A DNA stretch of 64,000 bases from Agromyces luteolus. Lineage in GTDB: Bacteria; Actinomycetota; Actinomycetes; Actinomycetales; Microbacteriaceae. The position numbers and the translations under genes are program-made. The notes under the pieces are model-generated. The model searched no databases. It saw nothing but the letters and a program-made list of their open reading frames with translations, and was not told where the DNA came from. Below, piece after piece: positions 1-12,172 of this stretch (position 1 is its first letter; each line of letters opens with the position of its first letter). The stretch spans positions 176,269 to 240,268 of the forward strand of contig NZ_WODA01000017.1 in NCBI RefSeq assembly GCF_009729855.1. Direction: 5' to 3'.

Positions 1-175
1 ATGCCGCGACGTCGAGGTTCACGTGCCGGACCCGGCCGCCGCCGAGCACCGGCACCTCGAGGCCGGCGTCGACGAGCGCGGCGAGCGGGCCGGGGCCGCC
101 GGTCGCGCCCGCGGAGCCGGGCGCGCCCGACGCGGCGGGTGCGGCAGCGGGCACGGTGGTCGCGGTGCTGGTCAT
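1..175 (-). CDS. N-terminal fragment, probable PLP-dependent aminotransferase class V/cysteine desulfurase-like protein
   Basis: Only the first 58 codons are inside the window; the gene runs off the left edge. The ATG at 175 follows a strong ribosome binding site (AGGAGGCGTC), which fixes the start. After an Ala/Gly/Pro-rich leader of about 30 residues the protein reads DAGLEVPVLGGGRVRHVNLD. That resembles the opening of class V aminotransferase-fold enzymes, where a 'YVNLDyAAs' strand precedes the PLP domain. The family call rests on this short similarity from memory and is tentative. It is transcribed away from the Stealth gene. Confidence 0.4.
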   Translation of the reverse strand, partial: MTSTATTVPAAAPAASGAPGSAGATGGPGPLAALVDAGLEVPVLGGGRVRHVNLDVAA

Positions 176-381
176 GACGCCTCCTGGCTGGCGGGTGCGT
201 CGAGGCTACGGAAGCCCGGTGCGGCGCCTCAACGGCGTCCCGTCACCGTGCGTCACGACGCGACACGCGGCGCAACACGGTCGCGTCGTCGAGCGCCGCG
301 AGCGCCCGCTCGCGCGGTCGTACGATTGACCCATCCGGCGCGCTCGCGCCATCCGCCCACCGAACCGGAGCACCCCACGAC

Positions 382-2088
382 GTGACGAACGAGCCCGACC
401 AGCCCCGCGACGACCGCACCCCGATCGAGGGCGACGCCTTCCACCGGCGCGTGCCCGACGGTCGCGGCCTGCAGCTCAGCGGGGTGCCCGAGCTCGTGCT
501 CGTCGAACCCGACGCCCAGCACGCCCGCTTCGACCGCGACGACCTCGTGGTGCGCCGCGGCCAGTTCGCGCTGCGGAACGGGCACGCGACCCCGCACGAG
601 TCGATGGTCGAGGACCTGCTCGACGTGGCATCCGCCCTCGATGAGGCCCGCGTCGACTACCTGCTGGTGCGCCGCGACGGCGGCAGGCCGGTCATCGCCG
701 TCGACCGTCGCGACCGCAAGCGCGTGGTCCGCTCGCTCGCGAGCGCCTTCGCGAACGAGCCGTTCTACTCGGCGACGCTCGTGCCCGAGACCGCGCCCGA
801 CGCGCCCGACGTGCTCGTCGCCGACGGCGAGCTGTCTACGAAGCGCAAGCCGCTCGCCGTGCGCCTCTACCGTCCGCGGATCGAGCCGGTCGGGCGTCTC
901 CGCTACGGCGCGGAGTCCGCCGTCCAACTCGAGTTCTGGCGCTTCGGCGACGACGTCATCGAGGCGCCCATCGAGAACGCGCTCATGCGCCGCACCCTCC
1001 CGCGCGGCGAGGCGGTCGAGGAGACGGTGCACCTGCACGGCCGCGACTGGCGCACGCTCGAGCACATGTGGCAGCCGCTCGCGAGCGACGTCGACTTCGA
1101 GATCGACATGGTCTTCTCGTGGGTCGACGGCTCCGACGTCGAGTTCCTCCGCGAGCGCGCGCGCCGCATGCAGACCTACGTCGTGGGCGAGGGCGACGAC
1201 TCCGAGGCGCGCTACCGGCAGATCGACGAGCTGAAGTACGCGCTGCGGTCGGTCTACCTCTTCGCGCCCTGGGTGCGCCGCATCTTCATCTGCACCGATT
1301 CGCGCCCGCCGGCATGGCTCGCGAAGCACCCGAAGGTCACGGTCGTACGCGCCGAGGACATGTTCGCCGACACCGGCGTGCTGCCGACGTACAACTCCCA
1401 CGCGGTCGAGAGCCAGCTGCACCGCATCCCGGGCATCGCCGAGCACTTCCTGTACTCGAACGACGACATGTTCTTCGGCCGGCCGGTCTCGCCCGACCTG
1501 TTCTTCTCGCCAGGCGGCGTGACGAAGTTCGTCGAGGCGGGCACGCGCATCGGCCTCGGCGAGTCCGACCCGAGCCGCTCGGGCTTCGAGAACGCGGCGC
1601 GCGTGAACCGCGCTCTGCTGCACGAGCGGTTCGGCAAGGTGACCACGCGCCACCTCGAGCACTGCGCCGCACCGCTCCGCCGGAGCGTCATGGCCGAGCT
1701 CGAGGCGACCTTCCCCGACGAGTTCCGCCGCACCGCGGCGAGCCGCTTCCGCTCGGCGACCGACATCTCGGTGACCAACTCGCTGTACCACTACTTCGCA
1801 CTGCTCACGGGCCGCGCGGTCGTGCAGACCGACGCGAAGGTCAAGTACATCGAGACCACGCTGCAGCGCGCCCTGCCCGCGATGAAGCGCCTGCTGAAGC
1901 GCCGCGACATGGACATGTTCTGCCTGAACGACGGCAGCTTCCCCGAGATCTCGGTCGAGGAGCGCACCGAGGCCGTCATCGACTTCCTCGAGCGCTACTT
2001 CCCGTTCGCCGCGCCGTGGGAGAAGCCCGAGGCGGATGCCGCGGCGCGCGCCGCCGGGACGGACGAGCGCCCGAGCCTCACCGCCTGA
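382..2088 (+). CDS. Stealth-family capsular polysaccharide phosphotransferase
   Basis: 568-residue protein with the conserved blocks of the Stealth family, which transfers hexose-1-phosphate in cell-surface polysaccharide synthesis and is related to the eukaryotic GlcNAc-1-phosphotransferase. CR1 is near residue 238 (FEIDMVFSWVDGSD). CR2 follows at about 275-340 (RYRQIDELKYALRSVYLFAP, then FICTD). CR3 lies near 410-460 (RHLEHCAAPLRRSVM) and CR4 near 515-550 (MFCLNDGSFPEISVEER). The N-terminal 230 residues are specific to this protein. The start is a GTG; no competing in-frame start has a better site. No other capsule gene is adjacent, so the acceptor glycan is unknown. The family assignment is firm, the substrate is not. 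Confidence 0.9.
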   Translation: MTNEPDQPRDDRTPIEGDAFHRRVPDGRGLQLSGVPELVLVEPDAQHARFDRDDLVVRRGQFALRNGHATPHESMVEDLLDVASALDEARVDYLLVRRDGGRPVIAVDRRDRKRVVRSLASAFANEPFYSATLVPETAPDAPDVLVADGELSTKRKPLAVRLYRPRIEPVGRLRYGAESAVQLEFWRFGDDVIEAPIENALMRRTLPRGEAVEETVHLHGRDWRTLEHMWQPLASDVDFEIDMVFSWVDGSDVEFLRERARRMQTYVVGEGDDSEARYRQIDELKYALRSVYLFAPWVRRIFICTDSRPPAWLAKHPKVTVVRAEDMFADTGVLPTYNSHAVESQLHRIPGIAEHFLYSNDDMFFGRPVSPDLFFSPGGVTKFVEAGTRIGLGESDPSRSGFENAARVNRALLHERFGKVTTRHLEHCAAPLRRSVMAELEATFPDEFRRTAASRFRSATDISVTNSLYHYFALLTGRAVVQTDAKVKYIETTLQRALPAMKRLLKRRDMDMFCLNDGSFPEISVEERTEAVIDFLERYFPFAAPWEKPEADAAARAAGTDERPSLTA

Positions 2089-2116
2089 TCGGACCGCCGC
2101 CTGATCGGACCGCCGG

Positions 2117-3115
2117 CTACGGACGGAGCCGCGACGGACGGAGCGCGAGCGTCGACGGCGGAACCACGACGTGCACGCGCTCGGCATCGGTGGGCGCCGT
2201 GCCGGATGCCGCGGCCGGTGCCGGCGCCGCGACGGCGTCCCGGATCACGATGCCGTCGGCCGCGAGGCGGCGGGCCGACTCCTCCGCGTCGATGACGTCG
2301 AGCGCCGCGTGGTCGCCGAGCGGCACGACCGAGTGGAGCACGGTCGTCGGGTAGACGTGCACGAGGTTGAACGCGCGGGCCCCGTCCCATCCGCGCGTGC
2401 CGCCCGTCGGAACCGTGAGGTCCTGCGTGTAGCAGCTCGCCGACGCGACCGAGACGGGGATGCCGGCGAACGTCGCGGTCGACGAGTAGTGCAGGTGCCC
2501 CGCGATGATCGAGCGGATGTCGCTGCCCGCGACGACCTCGGCCAGGGCGGACTGGTCGCGGAGCTCGACCGAGACCGCGAGGTCGAGCACGCTCGGAACC
2601 GGCGGGTGGTGCAGCGCGAGGATCGTGCCGTGCGGCGCGGGGATCGCGAGTTCCTCCGCCAGCCAGTCGAGCTGCTCCCCCGAGAGCTCGCCGTGGTGCC
2701 GGCCGGGCACGGTCGAGTCGAGCGTGATCACGCGGAGGCCGTTCACGTCGTCGACGCGGTCGACCGGGCGCTGCCCGCCGATGCCGTCGCCGAGCAGGCC
2801 GCGCCGGAAGGCGTCGCGCTCGTCGTGGTTGCCCATGACCCAGATGACGCGCGTGCCGAGCCGGGCGGCGACCGGGTCGACGATGCGCCGGATGAGCTCG
2901 TACGCCTCGGGCTCGCCCCGGTCGGCGAGGTCGCCGGTGAACACGATCGCGTCCGGTCGTCCGCCGGACGCCTCGAACTGCTCGAAGAGCTCCCGCAGGT
3001 GCCGGTCGGCCGCGACGCGGTCGTAGAGCCGGCCGCCTCCGGCGAGCAGGTGCGTGTCGCTGACGTGGAGGAGGAAGTGCGACGGCCGAGGGTGCTCGGC
3101 CTGTCGGGTGCTCAC
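2117..3115 (-). CDS. Calcineurin-like metallophosphoesterase (CpdA/Icc-like)
   Basis: About 332 residues with every hallmark of the two-metal phosphoesterase fold: HVSDTHL near the N-terminus, GDLADRG, GNHDE, an H in LALHHPP, and GHLHYSS. These ligands and their spacing match the CpdA/Icc branch, which hydrolyses cyclic nucleotides or other phosphodiesters; the true substrate cannot be read from sequence. I prefer the GTG at 3115 (VSTRQAEHP), preceded by GGAG at a 5-base spacing. An upstream ATG at 3172 would add 19 residues that do not look like this family. The gene converges on the Stealth gene with only 28 bases between the stops. The C-terminal 40 residues are Ala/Pro-rich and variable. 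Confidence 0.85.
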   Translation of the reverse strand: MSTRQAEHPRPSHFLLHVSDTHLLAGGGRLYDRVAADRHLRELFEQFEASGGRPDAIVFTGDLADRGEPEAYELIRRIVDPVAARLGTRVIWVMGNHDERDAFRRGLLGDGIGGQRPVDRVDDVNGLRVITLDSTVPGRHHGELSGEQLDWLAEELAIPAPHGTILALHHPPVPSVLDLAVSVELRDQSALAEVVAGSDIRSIIAGHLHYSSTATFAGIPVSVASASCYTQDLTVPTGGTRGWDGARAFNLVHVYPTTVLHSVVPLGDHAALDVIDAEESARRLAADGIVIRDAVAAPAPAAASGTAPTDAERVHVVVPPSTLALRPSRLRP

Positions 3116-3246
3116 GTGGGCTCCGATCGTTGCGGGGTACGTCCGGGTGGACACGACGCTAGCGCACCACACCGATCCGAACGTCCGGTGACGGCGGAGT
3201 GTGACGGAGCTGAACGCGCACGGCGCGGCGCGCGCGACCGGCGGGC

Positions 3247-3858
3247 TCAGTCCTTCGTCTTGTCGGGGCGGTTGGTCGCGCCGGGCGGATCCGGACGGCC
3301 GTTCCCGTTCGACTCCTCCTTCGGCTCCGGGTCGGTCGTCGGCTCCGGGTCGATCGCCGGGTCGTCGACCGGGTCGTTCGCCGGGTCGTCGACGGGCGCG
3401 GTCGGACCGGGCGTCGCCGAGGAGGTCGGCGGCGCGGTCGTCGGCGTCGGCGATCCGGACACGGGGCTGGGCATGACGAACCCGGACCCGGGTCGGGGCC
3501 GCTCCCCGTCATCGACCGAGCCGCTGCGCTCGGCGACGGGGGGCTGCGCGATGACGGCCGCCGTCGCGGTGAACGCCGCGCCCGAGACGACGAGCGCACC
3601 GACGACGAGCACGAGCAGGCGGTGCGCGGAGACCCACGGCAGCACCGGTCCCGCGCGGAACCGCGCGAGCGTGCCGGAGACGACCGCGAGCGCCGCCGCG
3701 GTCCCGGCGCCGACGGCCGCGACGGCCCGGCTCAGGGGGCCCGTGGACCCGGCCGGAGGGGCCGCGTGTCGGCCGCGCCGGCCCGTACCCTGGCCCGCCT
3801 CGGGGTCTTGCATGCCGTCCATCGCCTCGTCCGTCGTTCCGTCGCAGTGCAGCAGCAT
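3247..3858 (-). CDS. Small membrane protein with proline-rich acidic tail, unknown function
   Basis: 203 residues, not recognised as a known family. About 60 hydrophilic and small residues are followed by one or two hydrophobic stretches ([20 protein letters not shown] near residue 80-100), then a long Pro/Thr/Asp-rich tail with repeating DDPxxDP units. This looks like an anchored protein with a disordered exported or cytoplasmic tail. Codon use fits the neighbours, so it is likely real. The start is uncertain: ATG at 3858 is the first, but ATGs at 3822 and 3813 ([10 protein letters not shown]) follow a GAGG and may be correct. It lies downstream of the universal stress gene on the same strand, separated by a hairpin. 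Confidence 0.55.
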   Translation of the reverse strand: MLLHCDGTTDEAMDGMQDPEAGQGTGRRGRHAAPPAGSTGPLSRAVAAVGAGTAAALAVVSGTLARFRAGPVLPWVSAHRLLVLVVGALVVSGAAFTATAAVIAQPPVAERSGSVDDGERPRPGSGFVMPSPVSGSPTPTTAPPTSSATPGPTAPVDDPANDPVDDPAIDPEPTTDPEPKEESNGNGRPDPPGATNRPDKTKD

Positions 3859-3901
3859 ACCCGCGGAACGGCCCGGTCACCTCCCGAACGGGGGGTCTTG
3901 A

Positions 3902-7227
<3,326 letters not shown>

Positions 7228-7248
7228 CGGGCTGGAACGGAACATGCC

Positions 7249-7282
7249 GGACGGGCCCGGGGCGTTCGCCCCGGGCCCGTCC
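7249..7282. terminator. 15-bp perfect GC hairpin between convergent genes
   Basis: GGACGGGCCCGGGGC, loop GTTC, then its exact complement. It sits midway between the convergent stops of the DevR-like gene (7227) and rhaS (7302). There is no T-run on either strand, as is common in very high-GC actinobacteria. Probably a bidirectional terminator. Confidence 0.7.
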
Positions 7283-7301
7283 GCGTGCGTGCGGTGACTC
7301 C

Positions 7302-8348
7302 TTAGAAGTCGAAGTCGCCGATGTTGTCGGCGTCGAAGACGTAGGGGTCGCCGAGCAGGACGGTGCCGTCGGCGCCGACCTCGTAGGAGCCGAGCTTGCC
7401 GGCCTCGAACGTGTCGCCTTCCTCACCGGTGATCTCACCGGTGATCAGCGCCTGCGCCGCCCACGCGGCGAGGTAGCCCAGGTCGGCCGGGTTCCACAGC
7501 GCGAACGCGGTGACCGTGCCGTCCTCGACGTACTCGCGCATCTGGTTCGGGGTGCCGAGGCCGGTCAGGGCGACCTGGCCCTGGTACTCCGAGGTCGACA
7601 GGTAGCGGGCCGCGGCGGCGATGCCGACCGTGGTGGGCGAGATGATGCCCTTCAGCTCCGGGTAGGTCTGCAGCAGCGCCGCGGTCTTGTCGAACGAGGT
7701 CTGGTCGTCGTCGTCGCCGTACACGACCTCGACGAGCTCGATGTCGGGGTGGTTGGCGGCCAGCTCCTCCTCCATCATCTCGATCCACGCGTTCTGGTTC
7801 GTCGCGTTCGCCGACGCCGACAGGACCGCGATCTGGCCCTCGTCGCCGATCTGCTCCGCGATCAGGTCGACCTGGACCTTCGCGATGCCCTCCGCGGTGG
7901 CCTGGTTGATGAACAGGTCACGGCACTCCGGGTTGGTGTCCGAGTCGAACGTGACGACCTTGACCCCGGCGCTGGATGCCTCGTCCAGGGCGTCGCAGAT
8001 CGCCTCCGGGTCGTTCGCCGAGACCACCAGGGCGCCCACGCCCTGCTGCGCCGCGGTCTGGATGAAGCTGACCTGCGACGTCGGTGACGCCTCCGACGGG
8101 CCGACCTCGGCGAAGGTGCCGCCGAACTCCTCGACCGCCTCCTCACCACCGGCCGACGAGGTGTCGAAGTACGGGTTGCCCAGGTTCTTCGGCAGGAACG
8201 TGACCGACAGGTTCGCATCACCGCCATCGCCGCCGTCACCCCCGCCATCGCCCCCGCCGGACGCACAGCCCGACAGGGCCAGGACCGTCGCGGCCGCCGC
8301 CGCCGTGATCGCCACGCCGAAACGGCGCGAACGCTGCATGGTGAACAT
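7302..8348 (-). CDS. rhaS: Rhamnose-type ABC transporter substrate-binding lipoprotein
   Basis: 348 residues. A lipoprotein signal ends LALSGC, followed by a Gly/Asp-rich linker, then a periplasmic-binding-protein-1 sugar domain (FLPKNLGNPYFDTSSAGGEE, later VVSANDPEAI and LTGLGTPNQM). The C-terminus YVFDADNIGDFDF resembles the characteristic ending of RhaS rhamnose-binding proteins. It would capture the sugar outside the membrane for the two permeases and the ATPase encoded just upstream. A ribosome site (GGAAGGAAACAACG) precedes the ATG at 8348. It is the last gene of the operon, ending before the 7249-7282 hairpin. The sugar is inferred from family resemblance; another deoxy-sugar or an autoinducer-like pentose is possible. 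Confidence 0.85.
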   Translation of the reverse strand: MFTMQRSRRFGVAITAAAAATVLALSGCASGGGDGGGDGGDGGDANLSVTFLPKNLGNPYFDTSSAGGEEAVEEFGGTFAEVGPSEASPTSQVSFIQTAAQQGVGALVVSANDPEAICDALDEASSAGVKVVTFDSDTNPECRDLFINQATAEGIAKVQVDLIAEQIGDEGQIAVLSASANATNQNAWIEMMEEELAANHPDIELVEVVYGDDDDQTSFDKTAALLQTYPELKGIISPTTVGIAAAARYLSTSEYQGQVALTGLGTPNQMREYVEDGTVTAFALWNPADLGYLAAWAAQALITGEITGEEGDTFEAGKLGSYEVGADGTVLLGDPYVFDADNIGDFDF

Positions 8349-8404
8349 CGTTGTTTCCTTCCTTGGTGCCGGTAACCGACTCTGTGTGATTCCAGGTGGA
8401 GCGA

Positions 8405-9478
8405 TCAGGACGACGACGCCGCCAGCTCTCGCTCCTTCTTCTTCCCGATCGCCGAGATCCGCCGACGGCGGAGCCAGGCGAGGAGGCTTGCGGACACCAC
8501 CGACAGCACGAGCAGCACGCCCGTGATGACGTTGATGATGTCGCTCGTGACACCGGCGAGCCGGAGCGCGCTGCCGAGCGTGCCGATGAGCAGCACGCCG
8601 GCGATGACGCCGTGCAGGGCGCCGCGGCCGCCGAAGATCGAGACCCCGCCGAGGAGGACCGCGGCGATGACCTGCAGCTCCATGCCCGTCGCGTTGTCGC
8701 CGCGGGCGTTGTTGTAGAGCAGCGTGAAGTACACGCCGGCGAAGCCGGAGATGGCGCCGCTCATCACGAACAGAGCGAACTTCGTGCGCCCGACCGCGAC
8801 GCCCGAGAACGCCGCGGCCTCCTTGTTCAGGCCGATTGCGTAGAGCGACCGACCGAACGGCGTGAAGTGGAGCAGGATCGCGAACGCGATCGCGAGCACG
8901 ATGAACGGGATCATGATCCCCGGGATCGGCGTGCCCGGGATGTTGTCGCGGGCCAGGTCGGACCAGAACTCCGGGAAGTCCGTGATCGCGGTCGTGCCGA
9001 GCAGGCCCACGGCGATGCCGCGGAAGAGCGCGAGCGTGCCGATCGTGACGGCGAGCGAGGGCAGTCCGACGACCGTGACGAGGAACCCGTTGATCACGCC
9101 GGCGAGGGTGCCGACGAGGATCGCGGCGATCGCCGCGACCGGGAACGGCAGGCCGGCCTGGGTCAGGATGCCGGTCATCACGCTCGAGAGGCCGACGATC
9201 GAGGCCACCGAGAGGTCGATCTCCTCGGTGATGATGATCAGCGTCATCGGGAGGGCGATGAGCAGGATCGGCGCGATGTCCCGCAGCAGGTAGGTCACCG
9301 TGAGCGGGCTGTCGAAGTTCGGCACGACCGCGATCGAGACGGCGATGACGACGAGCAGCAGCCCGATGATCGCGGCCTCGCGGTTGGCGAGCACGCGTCG
9401 CCACAGCGGGGTCGCATACGCCTGGTACGTGCGGGTGGTCCGGGTGTCCGGAGCGGGAGCCGGTGCCGTGGCGGTCAT
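8405..9478 (-). CDS. rhaQ: Rhamnose-type ABC transporter permease 2
   Basis: 357-residue integral membrane protein of the RbsC/BPD_transp_2 family. It has about ten hydrophobic helices and the family signature of small-residue helices near TLIIITEEIDLSVASIVGLS and VIAAVLLGGVSIFGGRGALH. It should pair with the neighbouring permease to form the channel of the sugar importer. The ATG at 9478 overlaps the stop of the preceding permease (ATGA), so the two are co-translated. A Lys/Arg-rich C-terminus (RRRRISAIGKKKE) is cytoplasmic. Which permease is P and which is Q is a naming guess. Confidence 0.83.
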   Translation of the reverse strand: MTATAPAPAPDTRTTRTYQAYATPLWRRVLANREAAIIGLLLVVIAVSIAVVPNFDSPLTVTYLLRDIAPILLIALPMTLIIITEEIDLSVASIVGLSSVMTGILTQAGLPFPVAAIAAILVGTLAGVINGFLVTVVGLPSLAVTIGTLALFRGIAVGLLGTTAITDFPEFWSDLARDNIPGTPIPGIMIPFIVLAIAFAILLHFTPFGRSLYAIGLNKEAAAFSGVAVGRTKFALFVMSGAISGFAGVYFTLLYNNARGDNATGMELQVIAAVLLGGVSIFGGRGALHGVIAGVLLIGTLGSALRLAGVTSDIINVITGVLLVLSVVSASLLAWLRRRRISAIGKKKERELAASSS

Positions 9479-10515
9479 CGCGCTGCCTCCCTGGCTTCGA
9501 TGAGCTTGCGGTGTTGTCGGACGGCGAGCACGCGGTCGAGCACGATCGCGCCGATGATGAGGGCGCCGACGACGGCGCGCTGCCAGAAGTCCTGGATGCC
9601 GAGGATCGGCAGCGCCCGGTTGATGGTGAGCAGCAGGTACGCGCCGATCGCCGCGCCCCAGAGCGTTCCGACGCCGCCGGAGATCGCGACGCCGCCGATG
9701 ACCGCGGCGCCGATGGCCTGCAGCTCGAGGCCGGTTCCGGCGCCCGAGCTCACGGTGCCGTACCGCGCGGCGTACAGTACGCCGGCGAGGCCCGCGAGCG
9801 CGCCGCTGAGCACGAACGCGGTCAGGATGCGCCGGGTGACGCGGAGGCCGTAGAGGTGCGCCGCATCCGGGTCGGAGCCGATGGCGTAGAACTCGCGCCC
9901 GCTGCGGAGGTTGCGCAGCACCCAGGCGGCGACGACGAGCACGACGACAGCGATGATCGTGAGGATCGGGATGAACAGGATCTGCCCGGTGCCGAGTCCG
10001 CGGAACGCGGCCGGCAGGTCGGAGGCGTTGATGCGATCGCTGCCGGTCCAGGCCACGTTGATCCCGCGGTAGATGTACAGCGTTCCGAGCGTGATCACGA
10101 GCGCCGGCACCTTGGCGAAGGCGACGAGCGCGCCGTTGATGAGGCCGAGCACCCCGCCGAGCGCGATGCCCGCGAGGAAGACCGCGAGGATCGGGATGCC
10201 GGGCACGTCGATGAAGAGGCGGCCCGTGAGGTAGGCGGTCAGGCCGAGCACGGAGCCGACCGAGAGGTCGACGTTGCGCGTGATGATCACGACCGCCTGG
10301 CCGACGGCGACGAGCATCAGCAGCGACGGGGTCAGGAGGAGGTCGCGGAAGCCGTCGGTCGAGAACAGGAAGTTCGGATTGACGAGGGTCGCGACGACGA
10401 TGACGGCGAGCAGGGCGATGAGGATGCCGGTCTCGCGCGCCTTGAGCAGGTGCGAGACGATCCGCGTCGCCGCCGACGGGGTCGACGGGGCGGGTGGGGC
10501 TGCGGTCGCGGTCAC
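9475..10515 (-). CDS. rhaP: Rhamnose-type ABC transporter permease 1
   Basis: 346 residues, the same RbsC-like family as its neighbour, with about ten membrane helices and the conserved VVIITRNVDLSVGSVLGLTA and GAAVIGGVAISGGVGTLWGA segments. I chose the GTG at 10515: it follows GGAGG with a 7-base spacing, and it overlaps the stop of the ATPase gene (GTGA). It forms the membrane channel with the second permease. Gene order ATPase-permease-permease-binding protein matches rhamnose importer operons of actinobacteria. Confidence 0.83.
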   Translation of the reverse strand: MTATAAPPAPSTPSAATRIVSHLLKARETGILIALLAVIVVATLVNPNFLFSTDGFRDLLLTPSLLMLVAVGQAVVIITRNVDLSVGSVLGLTAYLTGRLFIDVPGIPILAVFLAGIALGGVLGLINGALVAFAKVPALVITLGTLYIYRGINVAWTGSDRINASDLPAAFRGLGTGQILFIPILTIIAVVVLVVAAWVLRNLRSGREFYAIGSDPDAAHLYGLRVTRRILTAFVLSGALAGLAGVLYAARYGTVSSGAGTGLELQAIGAAVIGGVAISGGVGTLWGAAIGAYLLLTINRALPILGIQDFWQRAVVGALIIGAIVLDRVLAVRQHRKLIEAREAAR

Positions 10516-12041
10516 TTCGCGTCCTCCTTCTCGGCCGTGGCCGCGAACATCACGGATTCGGGGGTCGCCTCGGCGCGCGGGAACTCGCCGGTCAGCCACC
10601 CCTCTCGCATCACGAGCACGCGGTCGGCCATGCCGAGCACCTCGGGCAGCTCGGAGCTGATCATGAGGATCGCGATGCCGCGCTGGGCGAGCTCGGAGAG
10701 CAGCCGGTGGACCTCGGCCTTCGTGCCGACGTCGATGCCGCGGGTCGGCTCGTCGACGATGAGCACCTTCGGCTCGGTCGCGAGCCACTTGCCGAGCACG
10801 ACCTTCTGCTGGTTGCCGCCGGACAGCGTCCCGGTCTCCGCGTCGAGCGCGGCGGTCTTCACCTCGAGCCGGCTCGCCCACACGGCGGCGGCGGCGTTCT
10901 CCGCGCGGCTGGTGAGCAGTCCGCCCTTGGCGAGGGTGTCGCGGATGGCGAGCGTGACGTTCCGGGCGACGGACTCGTCGAGCACGAGCCCCTGCTTGCG
11001 CCGGTCCTCGGGGACGAGGGCGAGGCCGCGCGCCATGGCGACGCGCGGGTTGCCCTTCGGCAACTGCACTCCCCCGACGGTGACGGTGCCGGACTCGTAG
11101 GGATCGACGCCGAACACCGCCCGCGCGACCTCGCTTCGGCCGGCGCCGACGAGGCCGGCCAGGCCGACGATCTCGCCCGCGCGCACCGTGAAGCTGATGT
11201 CGTGGAAGATGCCCGGGCGGGTGAGCCCCTCGACCACGAGCACGTCCTCGCCGATCTCGGCGGGGAGCTTCGGGAAGAGCTCGGCGACGTCGCGCCCGAC
11301 CATCTGGCGGACCAGCTCGTCGACGCTGGTGTCGGCGATCGGCTCGGTGGCGATGTAGCTGCCGTCGCGCATGACCGTGACCGTGTCGCAGAGCGCGAAG
11401 ACCTCGTCGAAGCGGTGCGAGATGAACATGAGCGCGCGGCCCTCGTCGCGGAGGCTGCGGGCGACGGCGAACAGTCGCTCGACCTCGACGCCGGAGAGGG
11501 CGGCGGTCGGCTCGTCCATGATCAGCACGCGAGCGTCGAGCGAGATGGCCTTCGCGATCTCGATGATCTGCTGGTCGGCGATCGACAGGCCGTCCGTGAT
11601 CCGGTCCGGGTCGATCGAGACGCCGAGCCGGCCGAAGATCTCCTCGGCCTCGGCTCGCATGGCCTTGCGGTCGATGCGTCCGAAGCGGTTCGTGGGCTGG
11701 CGGCCCATGAAGATGTTCTCGGTCACCGAGAGGTCCGGGAAGAGCGTCGGCTCCTGGTAGATCACGGCGATGCCGGCGGCCTTGGACTGCGCGGTCGAGT
11801 GGAAGTCGACGTCGTCGCCGCGGAGCTTGATGGTGCCCGCGTCGCGCCGGTAGAGGCCGGCGATGATCTTCACGAGCGTCGACTTGCCCGCGCCGTTCTC
11901 GCCGATCAGGGCATGGATCGAACCCTGTTCCAGGGTGATGGTGCCGGATCGGAGGGCGACGACGGCGCCGAACGACTTCACGACCTTCGACAGTTCGAGC
12001 GCTGGGGGCGCGGGCGTCGTGGGGGGCTGGGCCACGGTCAC
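10512..12041 (-). CDS. rhaT: Rhamnose-type ABC transporter ATP-binding protein (fused double ATPase)
   Basis: 509 residues with two fused nucleotide-binding domains, as in RbsA/MglA-type sugar importers. Domain 1 has Walker A GENGAGKST (about residue 47) and Walker B VLIMDEPTAAL, with a degenerate signature (LSIADQQ). Domain 2 has a degenerate P-loop (GLVGAGRSE), an intact LSGGNQQKV signature and VLIVDEPTRGID. This complementary degeneracy is normal for the family. The GTG start at 12041 lies just behind AAGGAGGAGGAC; a GTG two codons further in is an alternative. First gene of the operon, with a LacI-type operator 28 bases upstream. Confidence 0.88.
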   Translation of the reverse strand: MTVAQPPTTPAPPALELSKVVKSFGAVVALRSGTITLEQGSIHALIGENGAGKSTLVKIIAGLYRRDAGTIKLRGDDVDFHSTAQSKAAGIAVIYQEPTLFPDLSVTENIFMGRQPTNRFGRIDRKAMRAEAEEIFGRLGVSIDPDRITDGLSIADQQIIEIAKAISLDARVLIMDEPTAALSGVEVERLFAVARSLRDEGRALMFISHRFDEVFALCDTVTVMRDGSYIATEPIADTSVDELVRQMVGRDVAELFPKLPAEIGEDVLVVEGLTRPGIFHDISFTVRAGEIVGLAGLVGAGRSEVARAVFGVDPYESGTVTVGGVQLPKGNPRVAMARGLALVPEDRRKQGLVLDESVARNVTLAIRDTLAKGGLLTSRAENAAAAVWASRLEVKTAALDAETGTLSGGNQQKVVLGKWLATEPKVLIVDEPTRGIDVGTKAEVHRLLSELAQRGIAILMISSELPEVLGMADRVLVMREGWLTGEFPRAEATPESVMFAATAEKEDAK

Positions 12042-12069
12042 GTCCTCCTCCTTGAGGTGAAAACTTTAT

Positions 12070-12081
12070 GAATCGATTCAG
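12070..12081. promoter_or_regulatory. Palindromic LacI-type operator of the rhamnose locus
   Basis: TGAATCGATTCA is a perfect 12-base palindrome with the central CG typical of LacI-family sites. The half-site sequence CGATTCAGG recurs at 12086-12094, 11 bases further on, hinting at a second partial site. It lies between the ATPase gene and the divergent LacI regulator gene, so it probably controls the importer and perhaps the regulator itself. Confidence 0.7.
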
Positions 12082-12172
12082 GCTCGATTCAGGCATACTC
12101 TATGGAGGACATCGGCGAGGGTCAAGTCCGACCCGGACGGATGACCTCGAAGTTCGATTGCGAAGGAGCAGG

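Noticed and set aside
253..2187. 644-codon open frame opposite the Stealth gene
   Set aside because: Arg/Ala/Val-rich shadow typical of high-GC DNA; the opposite frame encodes the conserved Stealth blocks.
7302..12041. Importer taken as autoinducer-2 (Lsr) transporter
   Set aside because: Binding-protein ending and the LacI regulator fit rhamnose-type systems better, and no lsrK/lsrF genes are present.
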